A stretch of 64,000 nt of DNA, taken from positions 62,001-126,000 of the forward strand of contig JAFLVE010000011.1 of assembly GCA_022511445.1 (NCBI GenBank). The letters run 5' to 3'. The number at the start of each line of letters is the position of its first letter. The first letter of the stretch is position 1. Both the position numbers and the translations under genes were made by a program. This document shows positions 1-6,642 of this stretch, piece by piece. The stretch comes from Clostridiales bacterium (lineage in GTDB: Bacteria; Bacillota; Clostridia; Christensenellales; Pumilibacteraceae). The notes under the pieces were generated by a model. It was not told the DNA's origin. It saw nothing but the letters and a program-made list of their open reading frames with translations, and ran no database searches.

Positions 1-683
1 TGCACTTTAAGCAGTTTTTTAAGGTGCTCGAGCTTCTCGGCGAGCCGTGGGCAAAGGACATGGTGCACGTAAGCTACGGCATGGTATCAGTCGAGGGCGC
101 GGCGCTTTCCACCCGCGAGGGCAACGTTCTGTTCTTAAACGACGTGCTCGATTCGGCGGTAAGTAAGGCGGCGGGTATAATCGAGGAGCGCAATCCCTCG
201 CTCGAGGGTAAGGAAAAGGTGTCCGAAAGCGTGGGCGTCGGCGCGGTCGTTTTCGGCGCGCTGTACGACGGCAGGCTAAAGGATAAGAATTTCTCGCTGG
301 AAGCGGCGCTCAACTTCGACGGCGAAACGGGGCCGTACGTTCAGTACACGCACGCGCGCTGCCGTTCCGTGCTCTCTAAGGCAGGAAAGTTTAACCGCAA
401 AGTGGACGTGAAACATCTTTCTGACGACGCCGCGTACGAGACGGTAAAGCTCCTTTACGACTTCGATTCGGTCGTGTATAACGCCGCAACCAAGTACGAG
501 CCGTCCGTGGTTTCGAGGCGGCTTGTTAAAATCTGCCAGGCGTTTAACAGGTTTTATAACGCGGACAGAATCATGTGCGGCGGGGAAGTGCAGGACGCAC
601 GTCTCGCGCTTACCGAAAAGGTCGCGGACACGCTTAAGTACGGCTTGTCCTTGCTCCTTCTCGACGCACCCGAAAGAATGTGA
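1..683 (+). CDS. argS: Arginyl-tRNA synthetase, C-terminal part (5' truncated by window edge)
   Basis: Class I synthetase that charges tRNA-Arg in the cytoplasm. The reading frame is open from base 3 and runs off the left edge, so only about the last 227 residues are present. The visible part holds the end of the Rossmann catalytic domain, with an LSTREGN segment corresponding to the ArgRS KMSKS-like loop. It then holds the all-helical DALR anticodon-binding domain, including GPYVQYTHARCRS and the typical C-terminal sequence around YEPSVVSRRLVK. The C-terminus has the normal family length and ends with a terminator hairpin 45 nt downstream. Nothing appears broken. The family call is secure; regulation cannot be judged because the 5' end is outside the window. 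Confidence 0.95.
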   Translation, partial: HFKQFFKVLELLGEPWAKDMVHVSYGMVSVEGAALSTREGNVLFLNDVLDSAVSKAAGIIEERNPSLEGKEKVSESVGVGAVVFGALYDGRLKDKNFSLEAALNFDGETGPYVQYTHARCRSVLSKAGKFNRKVDVKHLSDDAAYETVKLLYDFDSVVYNAATKYEPSVVSRRLVKICQAFNRFYNADRIMCGGEVQDARLALTEKVADTLKYGLSLLLLDAPERM

Positions 684-727
684 TTGTTGCTTAGATAAGA
701 GATAAAAGATAAGTTTAGACGATTTTA

Positions 728-753
728 AAGTCCCCGCTATGCGGGGATTTTTT
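728..753 (+). terminator. Rho-independent terminator after argS
   Basis: A 7-bp GC-rich stem (tccccgc / gcgggga) with a 3-nt loop is followed by six T. It lies 45 nt after the argS stop codon. Confidence 0.85.
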
Positions 754-761
754 ACAGAGAT

Positions 762-864
762 GAGATTCTTCGGCGAAGCCTCAGAATGACAAAAAAGGGA
801 ATAAGTAAGAGACAAACATTTTTTGTCATTCTGAACAAGCGCGAAGCGCGCCGTGAAGAATCTC
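762..864. repeat. Palindromic intergenic repeat (REP/MITE-like)
   Basis: Imperfect inverted repeat of about 103 bp. The outer arms are gagattcttc and gaagaatctc; the inner arms are tcagaatgacaaaaaa and ttttttgtcattctga. It has no coding capacity. Dispersed palindromes with this 'GTCATTCTGA..GAAGAATCTC' style occur in many bacterial genomes. Only one good copy is seen here; a much weaker relative may lie at 42452-42479. Confidence 0.6.
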
Positions 865-936
865 TACCTTAATGCCGCGAAGCGGCTTATTATTAATTTT
901 AAATTATTCGATTTTATCTTAGCAACGAAGTCGGCG

Positions 937-1116
937 CTAAAACGTGTAGCCTTCGTCTCTGCCGCAGTTATTCCGCGAGTCGCCGTCCCCGAAAAGATTG
1001 CCGTTACGCGACTGCATCATTAGGAACATAATAAGTATTTGGTTTATATCCTCGGTACCGTTCGACTCCGTAAGCAGCAGAATAAGCATAAGTATCGAAA
1101 AAATATCTTCACGCAT
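937..1116 (-). CDS. Small hydrophobic protein, 59 aa, unknown function
   Basis: A short gene with a start ATG preceded by a good ribosome site (GGAGGA, 6 nt spacing). The product begins MREDIFSILMLILLL, a hydrophobic N-terminal stretch. A second apolar stretch (INQILIMFLMMQ) follows, then a polar tail rich in Gly, Asp, Asn and Arg that ends GYTF. It could be a small membrane or membrane-associated protein. No family is recognised. It lies alone between argS and the ArsR-like gene, transcribed in the opposite direction to both. The clean ribosome site and balanced codon use are the main arguments that it is real; no clear promoter was found. Confidence 0.6.
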   Translation of the reverse strand: MREDIFSILMLILLLTESNGTEDINQILIMFLMMQSRNGNLFGDGDSRNNCGRDEGYTF

Positions 1117-1274
1117 GGCACGTCCTCCGATATGTTGTTATATATGCGGTCTGCGTTTTTTGCGTTACTTTTTTTACTGCGGGATGAGTAAAAGAAAAAA
1201 AGAGTGTAACCCAATCGTTTTAAAAAATTCGACAAATTTTTTAAGACGGCGTAAAAAAAGCGGATTTTTCGGCA

Positions 1275-1303
1275 TTGACACACACTTTTATATATGTTAA
1301 ACT
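1275..1303 (+). promoter_or_regulatory. Promoter of the arsR-like/ung pair
   Basis: TTGACA at 1275-1280, a 17-nt spacer, and TAAACT at 1298-1303. The -10 box ends 8 nt before the ATG at 1312, so transcription would begin at or next to the start codon. Confidence 0.6.
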
Positions 1304-1313
1304 ATGCATATAT
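1290..1313. promoter_or_regulatory. Candidate ArsR-type operator
   Basis: Inverted repeat with arms ATATATG (1290-1296) and CATATAT (1307-1313) around 10 nt. It covers the -10 box and start site of the regulator gene. The size and A+T-rich arms resemble ArsR/SmtB-family operators, suggesting autoregulation. This is inference only. Confidence 0.45.
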
Positions 1314-1662
1314 GAACACGATGCTTCTTGACGCCGTAACCGCCGGCGAAATCACGGCGCAGCTGCCGAGCGAAACCGCATTAAACTGCTTATCCGATTA
1401 TTTTTCGGCGCTTGCGGACGTTACGCGGCTGAAAATTTTATCGGCGCTGTCGGTGTCTACGCTTTGCGTGACCGATATTTCGGCGCTGACTGGAATAAAC
1501 CAGACTACTGTGTCGCACCAGCTCCGCCACTTAAAATCGGTGCGGCTCGTAAAGTCTACGCGTCAAGGCAAGGTCATGTTCTACTCACTCGGAGATAAAG
1601 GATTTTCGACTATCATGGGGTGCGCCGTCACGTCGGTATTCGAAAGGGAGAGCTTATGGTAA
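1312..1662 (+). CDS. ArsR-family winged-helix transcriptional regulator
   Basis: Small DNA-binding repressor-type protein (116 aa from the start chosen here). The core covers the winged helix-turn-helix: LADVTRLKILSAL, then CVTDISALTGINQTTVSHQLRHLK as recognition region, and the wing GKVMFYSL. Classical metal sensors carry an ELCVCDL motif in helix 3. Here it reads LCVTDI, with a single Cys, so the usual thiolate metal site is incomplete and the inducer is unknown. An upstream ATG at 1294 is in frame but lies before the -10 box, so 1312 is preferred and the message would be nearly leaderless. The stop overlaps the ung start by 7 nt, implying translational coupling. Confidence 0.85.
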   Translation: MNTMLLDAVTAGEITAQLPSETALNCLSDYFSALADVTRLKILSALSVSTLCVTDISALTGINQTTVSHQLRHLKSVRLVKSTRQGKVMFYSLGDKGFSTIMGCAVTSVFERESLW

Positions 1663-2372
1663 TAACCGAAAAATGGGACGAGGTTTTGTCCGAAGAATAC
1701 AAAAAGCCGTATTTCTCCAAGCTTATGGAGGAGGTCGAACGCGAGTATGCGCATTACACGGTGTACCCGCCGCGCGAATGCGTTTTCGCGGCGTTAAGGC
1801 TTGTGGACTACGACAAGGTGCGAGTTGTCATTCTCGGTCAGGATCCATACCACGGCGCAGGTCAGGCAAACGGGCTCGCCTTTGCCGTAAACAACGGGAT
1901 AACTCCGCCCCCGTCGCTCGTCAATATTTTTAACGAGCTTCGCTCCGACCTCGGCGTTAACGTGTCGGACGACACCTCGCTTATTGGCTGGGCAAATCAA
2001 GGCGTGCTTCTGCTTAACGCGGCGCTGACTGTAAGAGCGGGCTCGCCGCAGTCGCACGCGGAGCTCGGCTGGCACGAGCTTACCGACGCGATAATCACCG
2101 CGCTGAATTTTCGCGAACGGCCCGTTGCGTATATTCTTTGGGGCAACAGCGCAAAGAGCAAAGCGCGGCTTATCGACGAGCGTAACTTTATCGTAATGTC
2201 CGCCCACCCGAGCCCGCTCGGCGCGCACCGCGGCTTTTTCGGCTCCAAGCCGTTTTCCAAGGTCAACGCCTTTTTATCTCAATCGGGAATGCCGCCCGTG
2301 TATTGGCAGTTTACGGGCAAGTTCGAGCCCGCCGACTACTACAACGCGCCGGGCTCGATAACAAAGTGTTAA
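1656..2372 (+). CDS. ung: Uracil-DNA glycosylase, family 1
   Basis: Removes uracil from DNA as the first step of base-excision repair. The 238-aa product has the family-1 hallmarks: the water-activating loop GQDPYHG with catalytic Asp at residue 63, the uracil-binding segment around GWANQGVLLLN, and the leucine-loop motif HPSPLGAHRGFFG with catalytic His at 184. Length is normal for bacterial Ung. The ATG at 1656 lies inside the end of the upstream regulator gene and is preceded by GGGAG; a longer in-frame reading from a GTG at 1620 adds non-conserved residues and is not favoured. The pairing with an ArsR-like regulator is unusual. A terminator follows. Confidence 0.96.
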   Translation: MVITEKWDEVLSEEYKKPYFSKLMEEVEREYAHYTVYPPRECVFAALRLVDYDKVRVVILGQDPYHGAGQANGLAFAVNNGITPPPSLVNIFNELRSDLGVNVSDDTSLIGWANQGVLLLNAALTVRAGSPQSHAELGWHELTDAIITALNFRERPVAYILWGNSAKSKARLIDERNFIVMSAHPSPLGAHRGFFGSKPFSKVNAFLSQSGMPPVYWQFTGKFEPADYYNAPGSITKC

Positions 2373-2395
2373 ATTACGGTTATCCTGTTTAACCG

Positions 2396-2424
2396 ACCGA
2401 CGGAATTTCCCGTCGGTTTTTTTG
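2396..2424 (+). terminator. Terminator after ung
   Basis: Stem accgacgg / ccgtcggt with a 6-nt loop, followed by seven T. Confidence 0.85.
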
Positions 2425-2459
2425 TGCGCTTTTTTACTCGGTAGGCCTCCGCGCGTTAA

Positions 2460-2651
2460 ACGCGGAAAAAGTCGAAAACGCCGAGTATTACGTAAATTCG
2501 CGAAAATGTCGAAGCGGGCGAGTAGTAAAAAAATTCGCGTATTTGTCGAAAGATACGGGTATTATAATTTTTCGCGCTTTTGTCGAAACCGCCGACTACT
2601 TCAACATTTCGCGCTTTTGTCGGACTTAATATAATACTTTATTAATTCGCG
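2460..2651. repeat. Degenerate 37-bp tandem repeat upstream of the htrA-like gene
   Basis: The hexamer TTCGCG recurs at 2497, 2534, 2571 and 2608 at exactly 37-bp steps, and again at 2646 (38 bp). A diverged unit begins at about 2460 (acgcgg). Each unit starts with a conserved half close to TTCGCGCTTTTGTCGAAA, which is partly palindromic (TTCG..CGAA), followed by about 19 less conserved bases. Because 37 is not a multiple of 3 the array is not coding. It fills most of the 372-bp gap between ung and the protease gene. Confidence 0.75.
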
Positions 2652-2709
2652 CTTGTTGCTTTCGTTAAACGTGGACAATATCGGACGGGGAAATATCGTC
2701 GGTAAAAGG

Positions 2710-2738
2710 TTTACATATTTCAGCTACTGTGTTATAAT
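2710..2738 (+). promoter_or_regulatory. Promoter of the htrA-like gene (leaderless)
   Basis: TTTACA (2710-2715), 17-nt spacer, TATAAT (2733-2738). The ATG at 2745 is 6 nt after the -10 box, so the expected start site is the A of the start codon. No ribosome site is possible in such a transcript. Confidence 0.85.
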
Positions 2739-2744
2739 GTCATT

Positions 2745-3971
2745 ATGAATAATAACGAAGAGCAAATCAATTCGGGCGAAAAGGAGAATTCTTCGCGCGG
2801 AGCAAATAAGACGGTATGGTTGGTCGTCGCGGTGATGACCGTTATTTGCATTGCCGTAGGCGTACTCTCGTCCGTGCTTACCGCGTACTTTATGCGGCGC
2901 GGCGCCGTACTCCCGCCTATAAATATCGATATTACCGAGCAGGACACCGCCGCGGTAGTAAAGGCGCGTAAGCCCGCGGTAACCGAGGTTATTTGCGGCG
3001 GCTTGCGCGGCAGCGGAGTAAACATGCGCTACGAAAAGGGCAAGGTGTACGTTTTGACAAACGCGCACGTCCTCGGCTTGGAAAACGGCGGGGAAACCCC
3101 TATCGGCGACGTGGTAGTAAGATTTTACAACGAGGAAGAGGGATACAAGGCGGAGGTCGTAGGGTACAGCGCACTTTACGATATAGCGCTTGTATCTGTC
3201 GAGCACGGCGAGGTTTATATTATCGACACGCCAGAAATCTTTAACAGAACGCTTACCTACAGCGAGGGCGACCGCACCGTAGCGATAGGTAACGCCATGG
3301 GACTCGGCATATCCGCTTACGACGGAATAATAAGTAAGTCGAGCGACATCATCACCTCGGGCGAAAAAAAGGTGCCCGTAATGCGTACCACCTCCGCAAT
3401 AAACGCGGGTATGAGCGGCGGCGCGCTGTTTGACATGAAGGGCTGCTTTTTGGGACTCGGCACATACCGCATGTCGTCCACCGACACAAGCGACAGTCAC
3501 GAACCGAGTAAGGACGTCGAGGACACGGGGTTTGTAACGCCCGTATCCATCGTTTACGATATTTACCGTCAAATTTTCGCCTTCGGGAACGGCGGCGAAA
3601 TAGGCGGCTTCCCCGTAATGCTGTATTACGGCTCGACCAATTACACCTCTCTCGGCGGAATGACCGTTACGGTAACGGGCTCGAAGCCCGGCACGTTTAC
3701 TGCGGAAATGCGGCGCGGAAAGCTTGTGGTTTCTTCCGTTGATACCGTATCGCCTATTCCGGGAATGCAAGTCGGCGACGTTATTTACAAGATAGGCGGC
3801 ACCGAGCTCTATCCCGACGGAAAGGATCCGTTTGATTTTTGCCGCATCGTAGGAGAGCTTTTGCGCTATCGGTATCTCGCTTCCGAGGGCGAAAAGTTTA
3901 CGCTTGGGTTGCTTCGCGGCGACATGCCCGTAACGGTCGAGATAGAAGGTTATTTCGGTTATGTTCGTTAA
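2745..3971 (+). CDS. Membrane-anchored HtrA/DegP-like serine protease with PDZ domain
   Basis: Surface quality-control protease of the S1C (HtrA/DegS) type, 408 aa. A short charged cytoplasmic N-terminus is followed by one transmembrane segment (about residues 24-48). A trypsin-like domain then carries the triad His108 in LTNAHV, Asp146 in YDIALV and Ser224 in NAGMSGGALF. A C-terminal PDZ-like region (about 300-400) contains PIPGMQVGDVIYKIGG. All three catalytic residues are present. It overlaps the downstream transglutaminase-like lipoprotein gene by 11 nt, so the two are probably made together and both act outside the membrane. The gene appears to be read from a leaderless message and lies next to a 37-bp repeat array. 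Confidence 0.93.
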   Translation: MNNNEEQINSGEKENSSRGANKTVWLVVAVMTVICIAVGVLSSVLTAYFMRRGAVLPPINIDITEQDTAAVVKARKPAVTEVICGGLRGSGVNMRYEKGKVYVLTNAHVLGLENGGETPIGDVVVRFYNEEEGYKAEVVGYSALYDIALVSVEHGEVYIIDTPEIFNRTLTYSEGDRTVAIGNAMGLGISAYDGIISKSSDIITSGEKKVPVMRTTSAINAGMSGGALFDMKGCFLGLGTYRMSSTDTSDSHEPSKDVEDTGFVTPVSIVYDIYRQIFAFGNGGEIGGFPVMLYYGSTNYTSLGGMTVTVTGSKPGTFTAEMRRGKLVVSSVDTVSPIPGMQVGDVIYKIGGTELYPDGKDPFDFCRIVGELLRYRYLASEGEKFTLGLLRGDMPVTVEIEGYFGYVR

Positions 3972-5058
3972 AAGATTGGCTGTAATAATGCTGTCGCTCG
4001 TTTTGGCGGCGGGGGTCGGCGGATGCTCGACGTTCTTTTCCGAGACGCCCGACATCGCGCCGCACCTAATATCGGAACCCGACGAAAATCCCGTGCGACC
4101 CATCGACGGTCGCGAGGAGGCAACGCTCTCCGATTTTACGCTTCCGTTATCCGACGAGCGGTACCGCGAACGCGTCGACGAGCTTTATCAAGTGGTTGCG
4201 GAGGACGGCAAAAAGCCAGTATTGTCCGAAAATGATCCCGTAAAGCCTGTGTACGACGCCGCGATTTCCTTGCTTAACCGCTACATGCTAAACGCATGGC
4301 AGAACTCCGAAACGGGCGAGGTGAGCACCGTTCATTCCATTCACGACTACCTTGTGTCCGAGGTCGAGTACGACAACGAGCTTTACGAAAGCTCGATTAA
4401 AGGGGAAGACGTGGGCAGAAACCCCGCATTCGACATAGACGGTCCGCTTCTCAATAAGCTTTCCGTGTGCGACGGGTTAAGCAAAACGTTTGTGTTTTTG
4501 TGCGCGATAGAGGGGATAGAAGCAATTCGCGTTACCGGTACATATATGTCCATTCACCATGCTTGGAACAAGGTTAAGGTGAACGGCGAGTGGTATAACG
4601 TAGACGTTACGGCGGACGCCGCCAACTACCTCCTGGACGGCAATGAGCGGCGCACACAAATCTCGCACGGTTTCTTTCTTTTAAGCGACTACACCTTTCA
4701 ATCGTTCGTGCCCAGAATGCACGTGTTCGATTCCACAGTTCCCGCTATTACCGATTACGATTATTTCGGCGACGACGAAATGGTTAATATCGGCGGGAAG
4801 CTCTATTCGCGCGTCGTTACCTCGCAAACCGAGCTTAACGCAGTATTCGAAGCGATAGGTAAGTCGAATAGGGGGGTCGGCAAGATAGAATTAAAGCTCG
4901 ACTTCGAAGGCAAAATAAACGTCAACAACGCCGACATGTACACGAACGAAATAAACAACGCATACACGCGCGTTTTCGACGCGGACTTTACTACGGCGTC
5001 GCAGCGCCCGTATTTTCAAGCGCCGAACGGGGTGTACCTGTTTTTGATTTATAAGTAA
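3961..5058 (+). CDS. Lipoprotein with transglutaminase-like domain
   Basis: Predicted lipid-anchored cell-surface protein of 365 aa. The signal peptide ends in a lipobox with Cys22 (AGVGGC). A transglutaminase-like (papain-fold) domain covers about residues 95-225. The expected triad is visible as Cys170 in LSVCDG, His200 in IHHAWN and Asp215 in YNVDVT. Bacterial members of this fold are mostly uncharacterised proteases, peptidoglycan-acting or amide-forming enzymes; the substrate here is unknown. The ~140-residue tail is unassigned. It is translationally coupled to the HtrA-like protease. No conserved residue appears missing. Confidence 0.85.
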   Translation: MFVKRLAVIMLSLVLAAGVGGCSTFFSETPDIAPHLISEPDENPVRPIDGREEATLSDFTLPLSDERYRERVDELYQVVAEDGKKPVLSENDPVKPVYDAAISLLNRYMLNAWQNSETGEVSTVHSIHDYLVSEVEYDNELYESSIKGEDVGRNPAFDIDGPLLNKLSVCDGLSKTFVFLCAIEGIEAIRVTGTYMSIHHAWNKVKVNGEWYNVDVTADAANYLLDGNERRTQISHGFFLLSDYTFQSFVPRMHVFDSTVPAITDYDYFGDDEMVNIGGKLYSRVVTSQTELNAVFEAIGKSNRGVGKIELKLDFEGKINVNNADMYTNEINNAYTRVFDADFTTASQRPYFQAPNGVYLFLIYK

Positions 5059-5114
5059 AGCGTATTTATAACTAAATCGAAAGGCGAGCGGAAAAGCCGA
5101 TAAATAAACTCAGC

Positions 5115-5152
5115 AAACAAAAACGCCCCGACTTATACAAAGCCGAGGCGTT
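5115..5152 (-). terminator. Terminator after the acyl carrier protein gene
   Basis: On the minus strand, aacgcctcggct / agtcggggcgtt form an imperfect stem followed by a T-rich tail (tttttgttt). The convergent lipoprotein gene ends at 5058 on the other strand. Confidence 0.7.
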
Positions 5153-5169
5153 ATAAATTGCGTGGAAAA

Positions 5170-5391
5170 TTATTTGGACTCGATATATTTTACGAGATCG
5201 CCGACGGTTTTTACCGTATCCATAACGTCGTCCTCTATGGTCTTACCAGTCTCGTTTTCGAGGTTGAACATAAGCTCCATTAGCGCGAGGGAGTCGGCGC
5301 CGAGGTCGTCGACGAAGCTTGTTTCGAGCGTTATTTTGGAGGGGTCGATTTCGAAGTATTCGGCGAGTTCTTTTTGTATTCTTTCAAACAT
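5170..5391 (-). CDS. acpP: Acyl carrier protein
   Basis: Carries growing acyl chains on a 4'-phosphopantetheine arm during fatty-acid synthesis. At 73 aa it has the usual size. The prosthetic-group serine is Ser34 in the GADSLALMEL motif, followed by the acidic recognition helix (ENETGKTIEDD). The start ATG has an AAGGAG ribosome site. It has its own promoter 25 nt upstream of the start and a terminator downstream, so it is probably monocistronic. No other fatty-acid genes are adjacent, so a specialised carrier role cannot be excluded, although the sequence looks like a standard ACP. Confidence 0.93.
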   Translation of the reverse strand: MFERIQKELAEYFEIDPSKITLETSFVDDLGADSLALMELMFNLENETGKTIEDDVMDTVKTVGDLVKYIESK

Positions 5392-5415
5392 GAGTATTCT
5401 CCTTGTGTTTTTTAT

Positions 5416-5444
5416 ATAATAGCAGATTTTCTGTTTTGTGTAAA
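5416..5444 (-). promoter_or_regulatory. Promoter of acpP
   Basis: On the minus strand: TTTACA (5444-5439), 17-nt spacer, TATTAT (5421-5416). Confidence 0.75.
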
Positions 5445-5469
5445 GTTATTATGCTCTATACAAAGCCGA

Positions 5470-6546
5470 TTAACCGTTAAGCACGGCTAACGCGATTTCC
5501 TCGGTCATGCGCGAGCGCGATACGAAGCGTTTGCCCGCGGCAATATCCTTCGTCCTTAAGCCTCTTGCAAGCACCTTGTTTACCGCGTTTTCTATCGCGT
5601 ACGCCTCGTTTACGAGCTTTAGCGAGGTGGAGAGCATCATTGCCGCGGAGAGGATTGCCGCAATGGGGTTAACCTCGTCCTTGCCCGCAATGCCCGACAT
5701 TGCGCCGTGTATGGGAGCGTAGAGACCTTTGTTCCCCGCGCCGAGCGAGCACGACGAGAGCATGCACAGCGAGCCTGTAAGCGCGGTCGCCTGGTCCGCA
5801 ATAATGTCGCCGTACATGTTGGGCGAGAGGATTATATCGAACTGCGAAGGGTTTTGTATAAGCTGAATGGCGCACAGACCGACGTGCATGTGTCTCAGCG
5901 TTACTTCGGGATAGCGTTTTGCGACTCTGTCAACCGTGGCGCGCCAAAGCCTGCTTGTTTCGAGGAGGTCGGATCTGTCCACGCTCGTTACCTTTTTGCC
6001 GCGAGTCATTGCAAACTCAAATGCAAGCTGCGCGATGCTTTCTATCTCGCTTATGGAGTACACCTCGGTGTCGAACGCCTCCTGACCGAGCGAGCCGTCG
6101 CGGTAGCCGCGTTCCCCTCTGTGTACGCCGCCCGTCGTCTCGCTGACCACCATGATGTCGAAGCCTTTTTTGGATACTTCGGAGCGGAGCGGACAGCACG
6201 GAACAAGCTCCTCGTGCAAAAACGCGGGGTGGAGATGGGCAATCAGCCCGAGCTCTTGGCGGAGCGTCGACAGCGATTTAGCGGGGCGGAGGTGGGGCTT
6301 AAGGTTATCCCACTTCGGTCCGCCGACCGCGCCGACGAGTATCGCGTCCGCATATTTGCAGTCCTCGAGCGTTTCGCCGGGCAGAGGTACGCCCGTTGCG
6401 TCGAGAGCGGCGCCGCCGATACTCATTCTGTGCAGATTAAAGTCGTGCCCAAACCTGTTTTGAACGGCTACGAGCACCTCGACCGCCGAATCGATTACCT
6501 CCGGTCCTACGCCGTCGCCGGGAAGTAACGTGATGTTAAAGTCCAT
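5470..6546 (-). CDS. leuB: 3-isopropylmalate dehydrogenase
   Basis: Oxidises and decarboxylates 3-isopropylmalate in leucine synthesis. The 358-aa product begins MDFNITLLPGDGVGPEV, the nucleotide-proximal N-terminus of the isocitrate/isopropylmalate dehydrogenase family. It contains the metal-binding NMYGDIIADQ segment and the adenine-binding PIHG..IAG region. The adenine loop reads AMSGIAG where most LeuB proteins have SAPDIAG, and TGGVHRGERGYRDG replaces the commoner GGIYFG form, so the enzyme is somewhat divergent. The start at 6546 follows AGGAGG; an in-frame upstream extension to 6597 is not conserved. It follows ilvD by 96 nt, consistent with a branched-chain amino-acid operon, although leuA, leuC and leuD are not in the window. 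Confidence 0.9.
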   Translation of the reverse strand: MDFNITLLPGDGVGPEVIDSAVEVLVAVQNRFGHDFNLHRMSIGGAALDATGVPLPGETLEDCKYADAILVGAVGGPKWDNLKPHLRPAKSLSTLRQELGLIAHLHPAFLHEELVPCCPLRSEVSKKGFDIMVVSETTGGVHRGERGYRDGSLGQEAFDTEVYSISEIESIAQLAFEFAMTRGKKVTSVDRSDLLETSRLWRATVDRVAKRYPEVTLRHMHVGLCAIQLIQNPSQFDIILSPNMYGDIIADQATALTGSLCMLSSCSLGAGNKGLYAPIHGAMSGIAGKDEVNPIAAILSAAMMLSTSLKLVNEAYAIENAVNKVLARGLRTKDIAAGKRFVSRSRMTEEIALAVLNG

Positions 6547-6642
6547 AATTTTCCTCCTGATAATTTCATTCGCCGCGTCATAATACAACGGCGGCAATTT
6601 TTATTATTTTCCGCGGAAGGTTATTTGATAAGACCCGCGAAG

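Noticed and set aside
998-1300. Open frames on both strands upstream of the arsR-like gene
   Set aside because: A/T-rich, overlapping each other and a better-supported small minus-strand gene; no ribosome sites.
2422-2634. 70-codon open frame in the ung-htrA gap
   Set aside because: It reads through a 37-bp non-coding tandem repeat, starts in the ung terminator and has no ribosome site.
2460-2651. 37-bp repeats as a CRISPR array
   Set aside because: The conserved part is only ~18 bp, the units are degenerate and no cas gene is in the window.
2724-4103. Long minus-strand open frame opposite the protease gene
   Set aside because: Shadow of a well-recognised gene; low-complexity basic translation without any domain.
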